Below the pieces are notes generated by a model. It was not told the origin of the DNA, did not search any database, and saw nothing but the letters and a program-made list of their open reading frames with translations. Position numbers and translations under genes: made by a program. Below are positions 25,911-37,925 of a stretch of 64,000 nucleotides of DNA, piece by piece; within the stretch, counting starts at the first letter, position 1; each line of letters begins with the position of its first letter. This DNA is from Lepidurus packardi (taxonomy: Eukaryota > Arthropoda > Branchiopoda > Notostraca > Triopsidae), in contig JAKZAN010000101.1 of the NCBI GenBank assembly GCA_023053545.1, positions 1 to 64,000 on the forward strand. The letters run 5' to 3'.

Positions 25911-28900
25911 TTAATTCAGTCCGTAAGGAATTAATTAAGTCCGTAAGGAATTAATGCAGTCCGTAAGGAATTAATGCAGTCCGTAAGGAATTAATGCAGT
26001 CCGTAAGGAATTAATTCTGTCCGTAAGGATTTAATTCAGTCCGTAAGGTATTAATTCAGTCCGTAAGTAATTAATTCAGTCCGTAAGTAATTAATTCAGT
26101 CCGTAAGGAATTAATTCAATAAGAAAGGAATTCAATCAATCCTAAAGAATTAATTCAGTCCGTAAGGAATTAATTAAGTCCGAAAGGAATTAATTAAGTC
26201 CGTAAGGAATTAATTAAGTCCGTAAGGAATTAATTCAGTCCGTAAGGAATAAGTTCAGTACGTAAGGAATTAATTCAGTCCGTAATCGATTAATTAAATC
26301 CGTAATTAATTAATTCAGTCCGTATGAAATTAATTCATTCCGTAAGGAATTAATTAAGGAATTAATTCAGTCCGTAAGGAATTAATTCAGTCCGTAAAGA
26401 ATTAATTCAGTCCGTAAGGAATTAATTCAGTCCGTAAGGAATTAATTCTGTCCGTAAGGATTTAATTCAGTCCGTAGTTAATTCATTCCTTACGGAATTA
26501 ATTCAGTCCGTAAGGAATTAATTAAGTCCGTAAGGAATTAATGCAGTCCGTAAGGAATTAATGCAGTCCGTAAGGAATTAATGCAGTCCGTAAGGAATTA
26601 ATTCTGTCCGTAAGGATTTAATTCAGTCCGTAAGGTATTAATTCAGTCCGTAAGGAATTAATTCAGTCCGTAAGTAATTCATTCAGTCCGTAAGGAATTA
26701 ATTCAATAAGAAAGGAATTCAATCAATCCTAAAGAATTAATTCAGTCCGTAAGGAATTAATTAAGTCCGAAAGGAATTAATTAAGTCCGTAAGGAATTAA
26801 TTAAGTCCGTAATGAATCAATTAAGTCCATAAGGAATTAACTCAGTCCGTAAGGAATTAATTAAGTCCGTAAGGAATTAATTCAGTTCGTAAAGAATTAA
26901 TTTAGTCCGTAAGGAATTTATATGAGTCCGTAAGGAATTAATTAAGTCCGTAAGGAATTAATTAAGTTCGTAAGGAATTAATTCAGTGTATAAAAAATTA
27001 ATTCAGTCTGTAAGGAATTAAATCAGGCCGTAGGGAATTAATTCAGTCTGTAAGGAATTAAATCAGGTCGAAAGGAATTAATTAAGTCCGTAAGAAATTG
27101 ATTCAGTCCGTAAGGAATTAATTCAGCCCGTAAGGAATTAATTAAGTCCGTAATGAGTCACTTAAGTCCATACGGAATTAATTCACTCCCTAAGTAGTTA
27201 ATACAAATTCAGTCCGTAAGGAATTAATTAAGTCCGTAAGGAATTAATTCAGTCCGTATGGAATTAATTCTGTCCGTAATGGATTAATTAAGTCCGTAAT
27301 GAATTAATTCAGTCCGTATGAAATTAATTCAGTCCGTAAGGAATTAATTAAGGAATTAATTCAGTCCGTAAGGAATTCAATCAATCCTAAAGAATTATTT
27401 CAGTCCGTAAGGAAATAATTCAGTCCGTAAGGAATTAATTCAATCCGTAAGGAATTAATTCAGTCCGTACGAATTAATTAAGTCCATAATGAATTAATTC
27501 AGTCCATAAGGAATTAATTCAGTCCGTAAGGAATTAATTAAATCCGTACGGAATTAATTCAGACCGTAAGGAATTAATTCAGTAGGTACGGAATTATTTC
27601 AGTCCGTAATTAATTCATTCATTCCTTACGGATTTAATTAAGTCCTTAAGGAATTAATTCAGTCCGTAAGGAATTAATTCAGTAAGAAAGGAATTCAATC
27701 AATCCTAAAGAATTAATTCAGTCCGTAAGGAAATAATTCAGTCCGTAAGGAATTAATTCAGTCCGTAAGGAATTAATTCTGTCCGTAAGGAATTAATTCA
27801 GTCCGTAATGTCATAATTCAGTCCGTAAGGAATTAATTCAGTTCGTAAAGAATTAATTTAGTCCGTAAGGAATTTATATGAGTCCGTAAGGAATTAATTA
27901 AGTCCGTAAGGAATTAATTAAGTTCGTAAGGAATTAATTCAGTGTATAAAAAATTAATTCAGTCTGTAAGGAATTAAATCAGGCCGTAGGGAATTAATTC
28001 GGTCTGTAAGGAATTAAATCAGGTCGAAAGGAATTAATTAAGTCCGTAAGAAATTGATTCAGTCCGTAAGGAATTAATTCAGCCCGTAAGGAATTAATAA
28101 AGTCCGTAATGAGTCACTTAAGTCCATACGGAATTAATTCACTCCCTAAGTAGTTAATCCAAATTCAGTCCGTAAGGAATTAATTAAGTCCGTAAGGAAT
28201 TAATTCAGTCCGTATGGAATTAATTCTGTCCGTAATGGATTAATTAAGTCCGTAATGAATTAATTCAGTCCGTATGAAATTAATTCAGTCCGTAAGGAAT
28301 TAATTAAGGAATTAATTCAGTCCGTAAGGAATTCAATCAATCCTAAAGAATTATTTCAGTCCGTAAAGAAATAATTCAGTCCGTAAGGAATTAATTCAGT
28401 CCGTAAGGAATTAATTCAGTCCGTAACGAATTAATTAAGTCCATAATGAATTAATTCAGTCCGTAAGGAATTAATTCAGTCCGTAAGGAATTAATTAAAT
28501 CCGTACGGAATTAATTCAGACCGTAAGGAATTAATTCAGTAGGTACGGAATTATTTCAGTCCGTAATTAATTCATTCATTCCTTACGGATTTAATTAAGT
28601 CCTTAAGGAATTAATTCAGTCCGTAAGGAATTAATTCACTCCGTAAGGAATTAATTCAGTAAGAAAGGAATTCAATCAATCCTAAAGAATTAATTCAGTC
28701 CGTAAGGAAATAATTCAATCCGTAAGGAATTAATTCAGTCTGTAAGGAATTAATTCTGTCCGTAAGGAATTAATTCAGTCCGTAATGTCATAATTCAGTC
28801 CGTAAGGAATTAATTCAGTCCGTAAGGAATTAATTCAGTCCGTAATGTAATAATTCAGTCCGTAAGGAATTAATTCAGTCCGTAATGGATTAATTAAGTC

Positions 28901-31900
28901 CGTAAGGAATTAATTCAGTCCGTACGAAATTAAATCAGTCCGTAAGGAATTCATTCAGTCCGTAAGGAATTAATTCAGTAAGAAAGGAATTCAATCAATC
29001 CTAAAGAATTAATTCAGTCCGTGAGGAACTAATTCAGTCCGTAAGGAATTAATTCAGTCCGTAAGGAATTAATTCAGTCCGTAAGGAATTAATTCATTCC
29101 GTAAGGAATGAATTAAATCCGTAAGGAATTAATTCAGTCCGTAAGGAATTAATTCAGTCCGTAGGGAATTAATTCAGTCCGTAAGGAATTAATTCAGTCC
29201 GTAAGGAATTAATTCAGTCCGTAATTAATTAATTCAGTCCGTAAGGAATTAATTCAGTAAGAAAGGAATTCAATCAATCCTAAAGAATTAATTCAGTCCG
29301 TAAGGAAATTATTCAGTCCGTAAGGAATTAATTCAGTCCGTAAGGAATTAATTCAGTTAGAATGGAATTCAATCAATCCTACAGAGTTAATTCAGTCCGT
29401 ATGGAAATAATTCAGTCCGTAAGGAATTAATTCAGTCCGTAAGGAATTAATTCAGTCCGTAAGGAATTAATTCAGTCCGTAAGGAATTAATTAAGTCCGT
29501 AAGGAATTAATTCAGTCCTTATGGAATTAACTCTGTCCGTAATGGATTAATTAAGTCCGTAATGAATTAATTCAGTCCGTATGAAATTAATTCAGTCCGT
29601 AAGGAATTAATTAAGGAATTAATTCAGTCCGTAAGGAATTAATTCAGTAAGAACGGAATTCAATCAATCCTAAAGAATTAATTCAGTCCGAAGGAAATAA
29701 TTCAGTCCGTAAGGAATTAATTCAGTCCGTAAGGAATTAATTCAGTCCGTAAGGAATTAATTCATTCCGTAAGGAATTAATTCAGTCCGTAAGGAATTAT
29801 TTCAGTCCGTAATTAATTCATTTATTCCTAACGGAATTAATTAAGTCCATAATGAATTGATTCAGTCCGTAAGGAATTAATTCAGTCCGTAAGGAATTAA
29901 TTAAATCCGTACGGAATTAATTCAGACCGTAAGAAATTAATTAAGCACGCAAGGAATTAATTTAGTCCGTAAGGAATTAATTAAGTCCGTAAGGAGTTAA
30001 TTAAGTCCGTAAGGAATTAATTAAGTCCGTAAGGAATTATTTCAGTCCGTAAGGATTTAATTCAGTCCGTAAGGTACTAATTCAGTCCGTAAGGAACTAA
30101 TTCAGTCCGTAAGTAATTAATTCAGTAAGAACGGAATTCAATCAATCCTAAAGAATTAATTCAGTCCGTAAGGAAATAATTCAGTCCGTAAGGAATTCAT
30201 TTAGTCCGTAAGGAATTAATTCAGTCCGTAAGGAATTAATTCAGTCCGTAAGGAATTAATTAAATCCGTACGGAATTAATTCAGTCCGTAATTAATTCAT
30301 TCATTCCTTACGGATTTAATTAAGTCCGTAAGGAATTAATTCAGTCCGTAAGGAATTAATTCACTCCGTAACGAATTAATTCAGTAAGAAAGGAATTCAA
30401 TCAATCCTAAAGAATTAATTCAGTCCGTAAGGAAATATTTCAGTCCGTTAGGAATTAATTCAGTCCGTAAGGAATTAATTCAGTCCGTAAGGAATTAATT
30501 CAGACCGTAAGGAAATAATTAAGTCCGTAAGGAATTAATTCAGTCCGTAAGGAATTAATTAAGGAATTAATTCAGTCCGTAAGGATTTAATTCAGTCTGT
30601 AAGGTATTAATTCAGTCCGTAAGGAGTTAATTCAGTCCGTAAGGAATTAATTCAGTCCGTAAGGAATAACTTCAGTACGTAAGGAAATAATTCAGTCCGT
30701 AATGGATTAATTAAGTCCGAAATGAATTAATTCAGTCCGTATGAAATTAATTCATTTCGTAAGGAATTAATTAAGGAATTAATTCAGTCCGTAAGGAATT
30801 AATTCAGTAAGAACGGAATTCAATCAATCCTAAAGAATTAATTCAGTCCGTAAGGAAATAATTCAGTCCGTAAGGAATTAATTCAGTCCGTAAGGAATTA
30901 ATTCAGTCCATAAGGAATTAATTCAGTCCGTAAGGAATTAATTCAGACCGTAAGGAAATAATTAAGTCCGTAAGGAATTAATTCAGTCCGTAAGGAATTA
31001 ATTCAGTCCGTAATGAATTAATTCAGTCCGTAAGGAATTAATTTAGTCCGTAAGAAATTAATTAACTCCGTAAGGAATTAATTAAGTCCGTAAGGAATTA
31101 ATTAATTCCGTAAGGAATTAATTAAGTCCGTAAGGAATTAATTCAGTCCGTAAGGTATTAATTCAGTCCGTAAGGAATTAATTAAGTCCGTAAGGAATTA
31201 ATTCATTCCGTAAGAAATTAATTCAGTCCGTAATGGATTAATTAAGTCCGTAGTGAATTAATTCAGTCCGTATGAAATTAATTCAGACCGTAAGGAATTA
31301 ATTAAGGAATTAATTCAGTCCGTAAGGAATTAATTCAGTAAGAACGGAATTCAATCAATCCTAAAGAATTAATTCAGTCCGTAAGGAAATAATTCAGTCC
31401 GTAAGGAATTAATTCAGTCCGTAAGGAATTAATTCAGTCCGTAACGAATTAATTAAGTCCATAATGAATTAATTCAGTCCGTAAGGAATTAATTCAGTCC
31501 GTAAGGAATTAATTAAATCCGTACGGAATTAATTCAGACCGTAAGGAATTAATTCAGTCCGTAAAGAATGAATTCCGTCCGTAAGGAATTAGTTAGGTAT
31601 GTAAGGAATTAATTCAGTCCGTAAGGAATCAATTCGGTCCGTAATGAATTAATTCAGTCCGTAAGGAATTAATTTACTCCGTAAGGAATTAATTCAGTCC
31701 GTAAGGAATTATTTCAGTCCGTAATTAATTCATTCATTCCTTACGGAATTAATTAAGTCCATAATGAATTAATTCAGTCCGTAAGGAATTAATTCAGTCC
31801 GTAAGGAATTAATTAAATCCGTACGGAATTAATTCAGTCCGTAAGGAATTAATTTAGTCCGTAAGGATTTAATTCAGTCCGTAAGGTATTAATTAAGTCC

Positions 31901-33120
31901 GTAAGGAATTAATTCAGTCCGTAAGGAATAAGTTCAGTACGTAAGGAATTAATTAAGTCCGTAATGGATTAATTCAGTTCGTATGAAATTAATTCAGTCC
32001 GTAAGGAATTAATTCAGTCCGTAAGGAATTAATTCAGTACGAACGGAATTCAATCAATCCTAAAGAATTAATTCAGTCCGTAAGGAAATAATTCAGTCCG
32101 TAAGGAAATAATTCAGTCCGTAAGGAAATAATTCAGTCCGTAAGGAATTAATTCAGTCCGTTAGGAATTAATTCAGTCCGTAACGAATTAATTAAGTCCA
32201 TAATGAATTAATTCAGTCCGTAAGGAATTAATTCAGTCCGTAAGAATTACTTTAGTCCGTAAGGAATTAATTAAGTCCGTAAGGAATTAATTAAGTCCGT
32301 AAGGAATGAATTCAGTCCGTAAGGAATTAATTCAGTCCGTAGCGAATTAATTAAGTCCATAATAAATTAATTCAGTCCGTAAGGAATTAATTCAGTCCGT
32401 AAGGAATTAATTTAGTCCGTAAGGAATTAATTAAGTCCGTAAGGAATTAATTAAGTCCGTAAGGAATTAATTAAGTCCGTAAGGAATTAATTCAGTCCGT
32501 AAGGATTTAATTCAGTCCGTAAGGTATTAATTCAGTCCGTAAGGAGTTAATTCAGTCCGTAAGGAATTAATTCAGTCCGTAAGGAATAACTTCAGTACGT
32601 AAGGAAATAATTCAGTCCGTAATGAATTAATTCAGTCCGTATGAAATTAATTCAGTCCGTAAGGAATTAATTAAGGAATTAATTCAGTCCGTAAGGAATT
32701 AATTCAGTAAGAACGGAATTCAATCAATCCTAAAGAATTAATTCAGTCCGTAAGGAAATAATTCAGTCCGTAAGGAATTAATTCAGTCCGTAAGGAATTA
32801 ATTAAGTCCATAAGGAATTAATTCAGTCCGTAAGGAATTAATTCAGACCGTAAGGAAATAATTAAGTCCGTAAGGAATTAATTCAGTCCGTAAGGAATTA
32901 ATTCAGTCCGTAATGAATTAATTCAGTCCGTAAGGAATTAATTTAGTCCGTAAGAAATTAATTAACTCCGTAAGGAATTAATTAAGTCCGTAAGGAATTA
33001 ATTAAGTCCGTAAGGAATTAATTAAGTCCGTAAGGAATTAATTCAGTCCGTAAGGTATTAATTCAGTCCGTAAGGAATTAATTAAGTCCGTAAGGAATTA
33101 GTTCATTCCGTAAGAAATTA
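25716..33120 (+). repeat. Large higher-order block, copy 2 (partner at 10.7-19.5 kb)
   Basis: This is the second copy of the long block. It begins with the same run of consensus units, then AATTCTGTCCGTAAGGATTT (about 25854), the TTAATGCAGTCC triplet, and the remaining landmarks in the same order. It lacks the 1,624-bp and 3,471-bp tandem duplications seen with copy 1. Differences include AGGCCGTAGGG at about 27,025 and 27,980, where 12,967 and 14,589 have AGGGCGTAGGG; the copy at 12,069 agrees with copy 2. Confidence 0.8.
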
Positions 33121-33279
33121 ATTCAGTCCGTAATGGATTATTTCAGTCCGTAATTAATTAATTCAGTCCGTAAGGAATTATTTCAGTCCGTAATTAATTC
33201 ATTCATTCCTTACGGAATTAATTAAGTCCATAATGAATTAATTCAGTCCGTAAGGAATTAATTCAGTCCGTAAGGAATT

Positions 33280-33540
33280 AATTAAATCCGTACGGAATTA
33301 ATTCAGTCCGTAAGGAATTAATTCAGTCCGTAACGAATTAATTAAGTCCATAATGAATTAATTCAGTCCGTAAGGAATTAATTCAGTCCGTAAGGAATTA
33401 ATTAAATCCGTACGGAATTAATTCAGTCCGTATGGAATTAATTCAGTCCGTAACGAATTAATTAAGTCCATAATGAATTAATTCAGTCCGTAAGGAATTA
33501 ATTCAGTCCGTAAGGAATTAATTAAATCCGTACGGAATTA
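33280..33540 (+). repeat. Local 120-bp (six-monomer) tandem repeat
   Basis: A six-unit string containing AAATCCGTACGG, GTAACGAATT and CCATAATGAATT repeats with a 120-bp period: GTAACGAATT falls at about 33330 and 33450, and the GTACGG palindromic unit at about 33290, 33410 and 33530. Each copy contains one GTACGG palindrome. Similar six-unit strings occur once or twice at 23.3-23.5 kb and 35.0-35.2 kb, so this is a local expansion of an existing module. Confidence 0.75.
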
Positions 33541-33589
33541 ATTCAGACCGTAAGGAATTAATTCAGTCCGTAAAGAATGAATTCCGTCC

Positions 33590-36275
33590 GTAAGGAATTA
33601 GTAAGGTATGTAAGGAATTAATTCAGTCCGTAAGGAATCAATTCAGTCCGTAATGAATTAATTCAGTCCGTAAGGAATTAATTTACTCCGTAAGGAATTA
33701 ATTAAGTCCGTAAGGAATTAATTAATTCCGTAAGGAATTAATTAAGTCCGTAAGGAATTAATTCAGTCCGTAAGGTATTAATTCAGTCCGTAAGGAATTA
33801 ATTAAGTCCGTAAGGAATTAATTCATTCCGTAAGAAATTAATTCAGTCCGTAATGGATTAATTAAGTCCGTAATGAATTAATTCAGTCCGTATGAAATTA
33901 ATTCAGACCGTAAGGAATTAATTAAGGAATTAATTCAGTCCGTAAGGAATTAATTCAGTAAGAACGGAATTCAATCAATCCTAAAGAATTAATTCAGTCC
34001 GTAAGGAAATAATTCAGTCCGTAAGGAATTAATTCAGTCCGTAAGGAATTAATTCAGTCCGTAACGAATTAATTAAGTCCATAATGAATTAATTCAGTCC
34101 GTAAGGAATTAGTTCAGTCCGTAAGGAATTAATTAAATCCGTACGGAATTAATTCAGACCGTAAGGAATTAATTCAGTCCGTAAAGAATGAATTCCGTCC
34201 GTAAGGAATTAGTTAGGTATGTAAGGAATTAATTCAGTCCGTAAGGAATCAATTCGGTCCGTAATGAATTAATTCAGTCCGTAAGGAATTAATTTACTCC
34301 GTAAGGAATTAATTCAGTCCGTAAGGAATTATTTCAGTCCGTAATTAATTCATTCATTCCTTACGGAATTAATTAAGTCCATAATGAATTAATTCAGTCC
34401 GTAAGGAATTAATTCAGTCCGTAAGGAATTAATTAAATCCGTACGGAATTAATTCAGTCCGTAAGGAATTAATTTAGTCCGTAAGGATTTAATTCAGTCC
34501 GTAAGGTATTAATTAAGTCCGTAAGGAATTAATTCAGTCCGTAAGGAATAAGTTCAGTACGTAAGGAATTAATTAAGTCCGTAATGGATTAATTCAGTTA
34601 GTATGAAATTAATTCAGTCCGTAAGGAATTAATTAAGGAATTAATTCAGTCCGTAATGAATTAATTTAGTCCGTAAGGAATTAATTTAGTCCGTAAGAAA
34701 TTAATTAACTCCGTAAGGAATTAATTAAGTCCGTAAGGAATTAATTAAGTCCGTAAGGAATTAATTAAGTCCGTAAGGAATTAATTCAGTCCGTAAGGTA
34801 TTAATTCAGTCCGTAAGGAATTAATTAAGTCCGTAAGGAATTAGTTCATTCCGTAAGAAATTAATTCAGTCCGTAAGGAATTATTTCAGTCCGTAATTAA
34901 TTCATTCATTCCTTACGGAATTAATTAAGTCCATAATGAATTAATTCAGTCCGTAAGGAATTAATTCAGTCCGTAAGGAATTAATTAAATCCGTACGGAA
35001 TTAATTCAGTCCGTAAGGAATTAATTCAGTCCGTAACGAATTAATTAAGTCCATAATGAATTAATTCAGTCCGTAAGTAATTAATTCAGTCCGTAAGGAA
35101 TTAATTAAATCCGTACGGAATTAATTCAGTCCGTAAGGAATTAATTCAGTCCGTAACGAATTAATTAAGTCCATAATGAATTTATTCAGACCGTAAGGAA
35201 TTAATTCAGTCCGTAAGGAATTAATTAAATCCGTAAGGAATTAGTAAGGTATGTAAGGAATTAATTCAGTCCGTAAGGAATCAATTCAGTCCGTAATGAA
35301 TTAATTCAGTCCGTAAGGAATTAATTTACTCCGTAAGGAATTAATTAAGTCCGTAAGGAATTAATTAATTCCGTAAGGAATTAATTAAGTCCGTAAGGAA
35401 TTAATTCAGTCCGTAAGGTATTAATTCAGTCCGTAAGGAATTAATTAAGTCCGTAAGGAATTAATTCATTCCGTAAGAAATTAATTCAGTCCGTAATGGA
35501 TTAATTAAGTCCGTAATGAATTAATTCAGTCCGTATGAAATTAATTCAGACCGTAAGGAATTAATTAAGGAATTAATTCAGTCCGTAAGGAATTAATTCA
35601 GTAAGAACGGAATTCAATCAATCCTAAAGAATTAATTCAGTCCGTAAGGAAATAATTCAGTCCGTAAGGAATTAATTCAGTCCGTAAGGAATTAATTCAG
35701 TCCGTAACGAATTAATTAAGTCCATAATGAATTAATTCAGTCCGTAAGGAATTAATTCAGTCCGTAAGGAATTAATTAAATCCGTACGGAATTAATTCAG
35801 ACCGTAAGGAATTAATTCAGTCCGTAAAGAATGAATTCCGTCCGTAAGGAATTAGTTAGGTATGTAAGGAATTAATTCAGTCCGTAAGGAATCAATTCGG
35901 TCCGTAATGAATTAATTCAGTCCGTAAGGAATTAATTTACTCCGTAAGGAATTAATTCAGTCCGTAAGGAATTATTTCAGTCCGTAATTAATTCATTCAT
36001 TCCTTACGGAATTAATTAAGTCCATAATGAATTAATTCAGTCCGTAAGGAATTAATTCAGTCCGTAAGGAATTAATTAAATCCGTACGGAATTAATTCAG
36101 TCCGTAAGGAATTAATTTAGTCCGTAAGGATTTAATTCAGTCCGTAAGGTATTAATTAAGTCCGTAAGGAATTAATTCAGTCCGTAAGGAATAAGTTCAG
36201 TACGTAAGGAATTAATTAAGTCCGTAATGGATTAATTCAGTTCGTATGAAATTAATTCAGTCCGTAAGGAATTAA
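33590..36275 (+). repeat. Higher-order duplication, offset 1,643 bp
   Basis: About 33590-34630 is repeated at about 35233-36275. Paired landmarks are GTAAGGTATG at 33601 and 35244, AATTAATTCCGTAAGG at about 33721 and 35364, and the marker unit AGAACGGAATTC at 33961 and 35604. Similarity ends at about 34630/36275, where the first copy goes into AATTAAGGAATT and the second into CAGTACGAACGG. The spacer at 34630-35232 is a different set of variants. Confidence 0.75.
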
Positions 36276-37904
36276 TTCAGTCCGTAAGGAATTAATTCAG
36301 TACGAACGGAATTCAATCAATCCTAAAGAATTAATTCAGTCCGTAAGGAAATAATTCAGTCCGTAAGGAAATAATTCAGTCCGTAAGGAAATAATTCAGT
36401 CCGTAAGGAATTAATTCAGTCCGTTAGGAATTAATTCAGTCCGTAACGAATTAATTAAGTCCATAATGAATTAATTCAGTCCGTAAGGAATTAATTCAGT
36501 CCGTAAGAATTACTTTAGTCCGTAAGGAATTAATTAAGTCCGTAAGGAATTAATTAAGTCCGTAAGGAATTAATTAAGTCCGTAAGGAATTAATTAAGTC
36601 CGTAAGGAATGAATTCAGTCCGTAAGGAATTAATTCAGTCCGTAGCGAATTAATTAAGTCCATAATAAATTAATTCAGTCCGTAAGGAATTAATTCAGTC
36701 CGTAAGGAATTAATTTAGTCCGTAAGGAATTAATTAAGTCCGTAAGGAATTAATTAAGTCCGTAAGGAATTAATTAAGTCCGTAAGGAATTAATTCAGTC
36801 CGTAAGGATTTAATTCAGTCCGTAAGGTATTAATTCAGTCCGTAAGGAGTTAATTCAGTCCGTAAGGAATTAATTCAGTCCGTAAGGAATAACTTCAGTA
36901 CGTAAGGAAATAATTCAGTCCGTAATGGATTAATTAAGTCCGTAATGAATTAATTCAGTCCGTATGAAATTAATTCAGTCCGTAAGGAATTAATTAAGGA
37001 ATTAATTCAGTCCGTAAGGAATTAATTCAGTAAGAACGGAATTCAATCAATCCTAAAGAATTAATTCAGTCCGTAAGGAAATAATTCAGTCCGTAAGGAA
37101 TTAATTCAGTCCGTAAGGAAATAATTAAGTCCATAAGGAATTAATTCAGTCCGTAAGGAATTAATTCAGACCGTAAGGAAATAATTAAGTCCGTAAGGAA
37201 TTAATTCAGTCCGTAAGGAATTAATTCAGTCCGTAATGAATTAATTCAGTCCGTACGGAATTAATTTAGTCCGTAAGAAATTAATTAACTCCGTAAGGAA
37301 TTAATTAAGTCCGTAAGGAATTAATTAAGTCCGTAAGGAATTAATTCAGTCCGTAAGGTATTAATTCAGTCCGTAAGGAATTAATTAAGTCCGTAAGGAA
37401 TTAGTTCATTCCGTAAGAAATTAATTCAGTCCGTAATGGATTATTTCAGTCCGTAATTAATTAATTCAGTCCGTAAGGAATTATTTCAGTCCGTAATTAA
37501 TTCATTCATTCCTTACGGAATTAATTAAGTCCATAATGAATTAATTCAGTCCGTAAGGAATTAATTCAGTCCGTAAGGAATTAATTAAATCCGTACGGAA
37601 TTAATTCAGTCCGTAAGGAATTAATTAAATCCGTACGGAATTAATTCAGTCCGTAAGGAATTAATTCAGTCCGTAACGAATTAATTAAGTCCATAATGAA
37701 TTAATTCAGTCCGTAAGGAATTAATTCAGTCCGTAAGGAATTAATTAAATCCGTACGGAATTAATTCAGACCGTAAGGAATTAATTCAGTCCGTAAAGAA
37801 TGAATTCCGTCCGTAAGGAATTAGTAAGGTATGTAAGGAATTAATTCAGTCCGTAAGGAATCAATTCAGTCCGTAATGAATTAATTCAGTCCGTAAGGAA
37901 TTAA

Positions 37905-37925
37905 TTTACTCTTAGTCTGTAAGGA
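37905..37925 (+). repeat. Out-of-register monomer junction
   Basis: At this point the sequence reads TTTACTCTTAGTCTGTAAGG. Elsewhere the same upstream context continues TTTACTCCGTAAGGAATT. The repeat phase is broken, and a partial TTTAGTCYGTAAGG-type unit is joined to a partial TTTACTC unit. The following order of variants also differs from the related copies at 23.6 and 33.7 kb. This marks a rearrangement breakpoint inside the array, or an assembly join. Confidence 0.6.
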
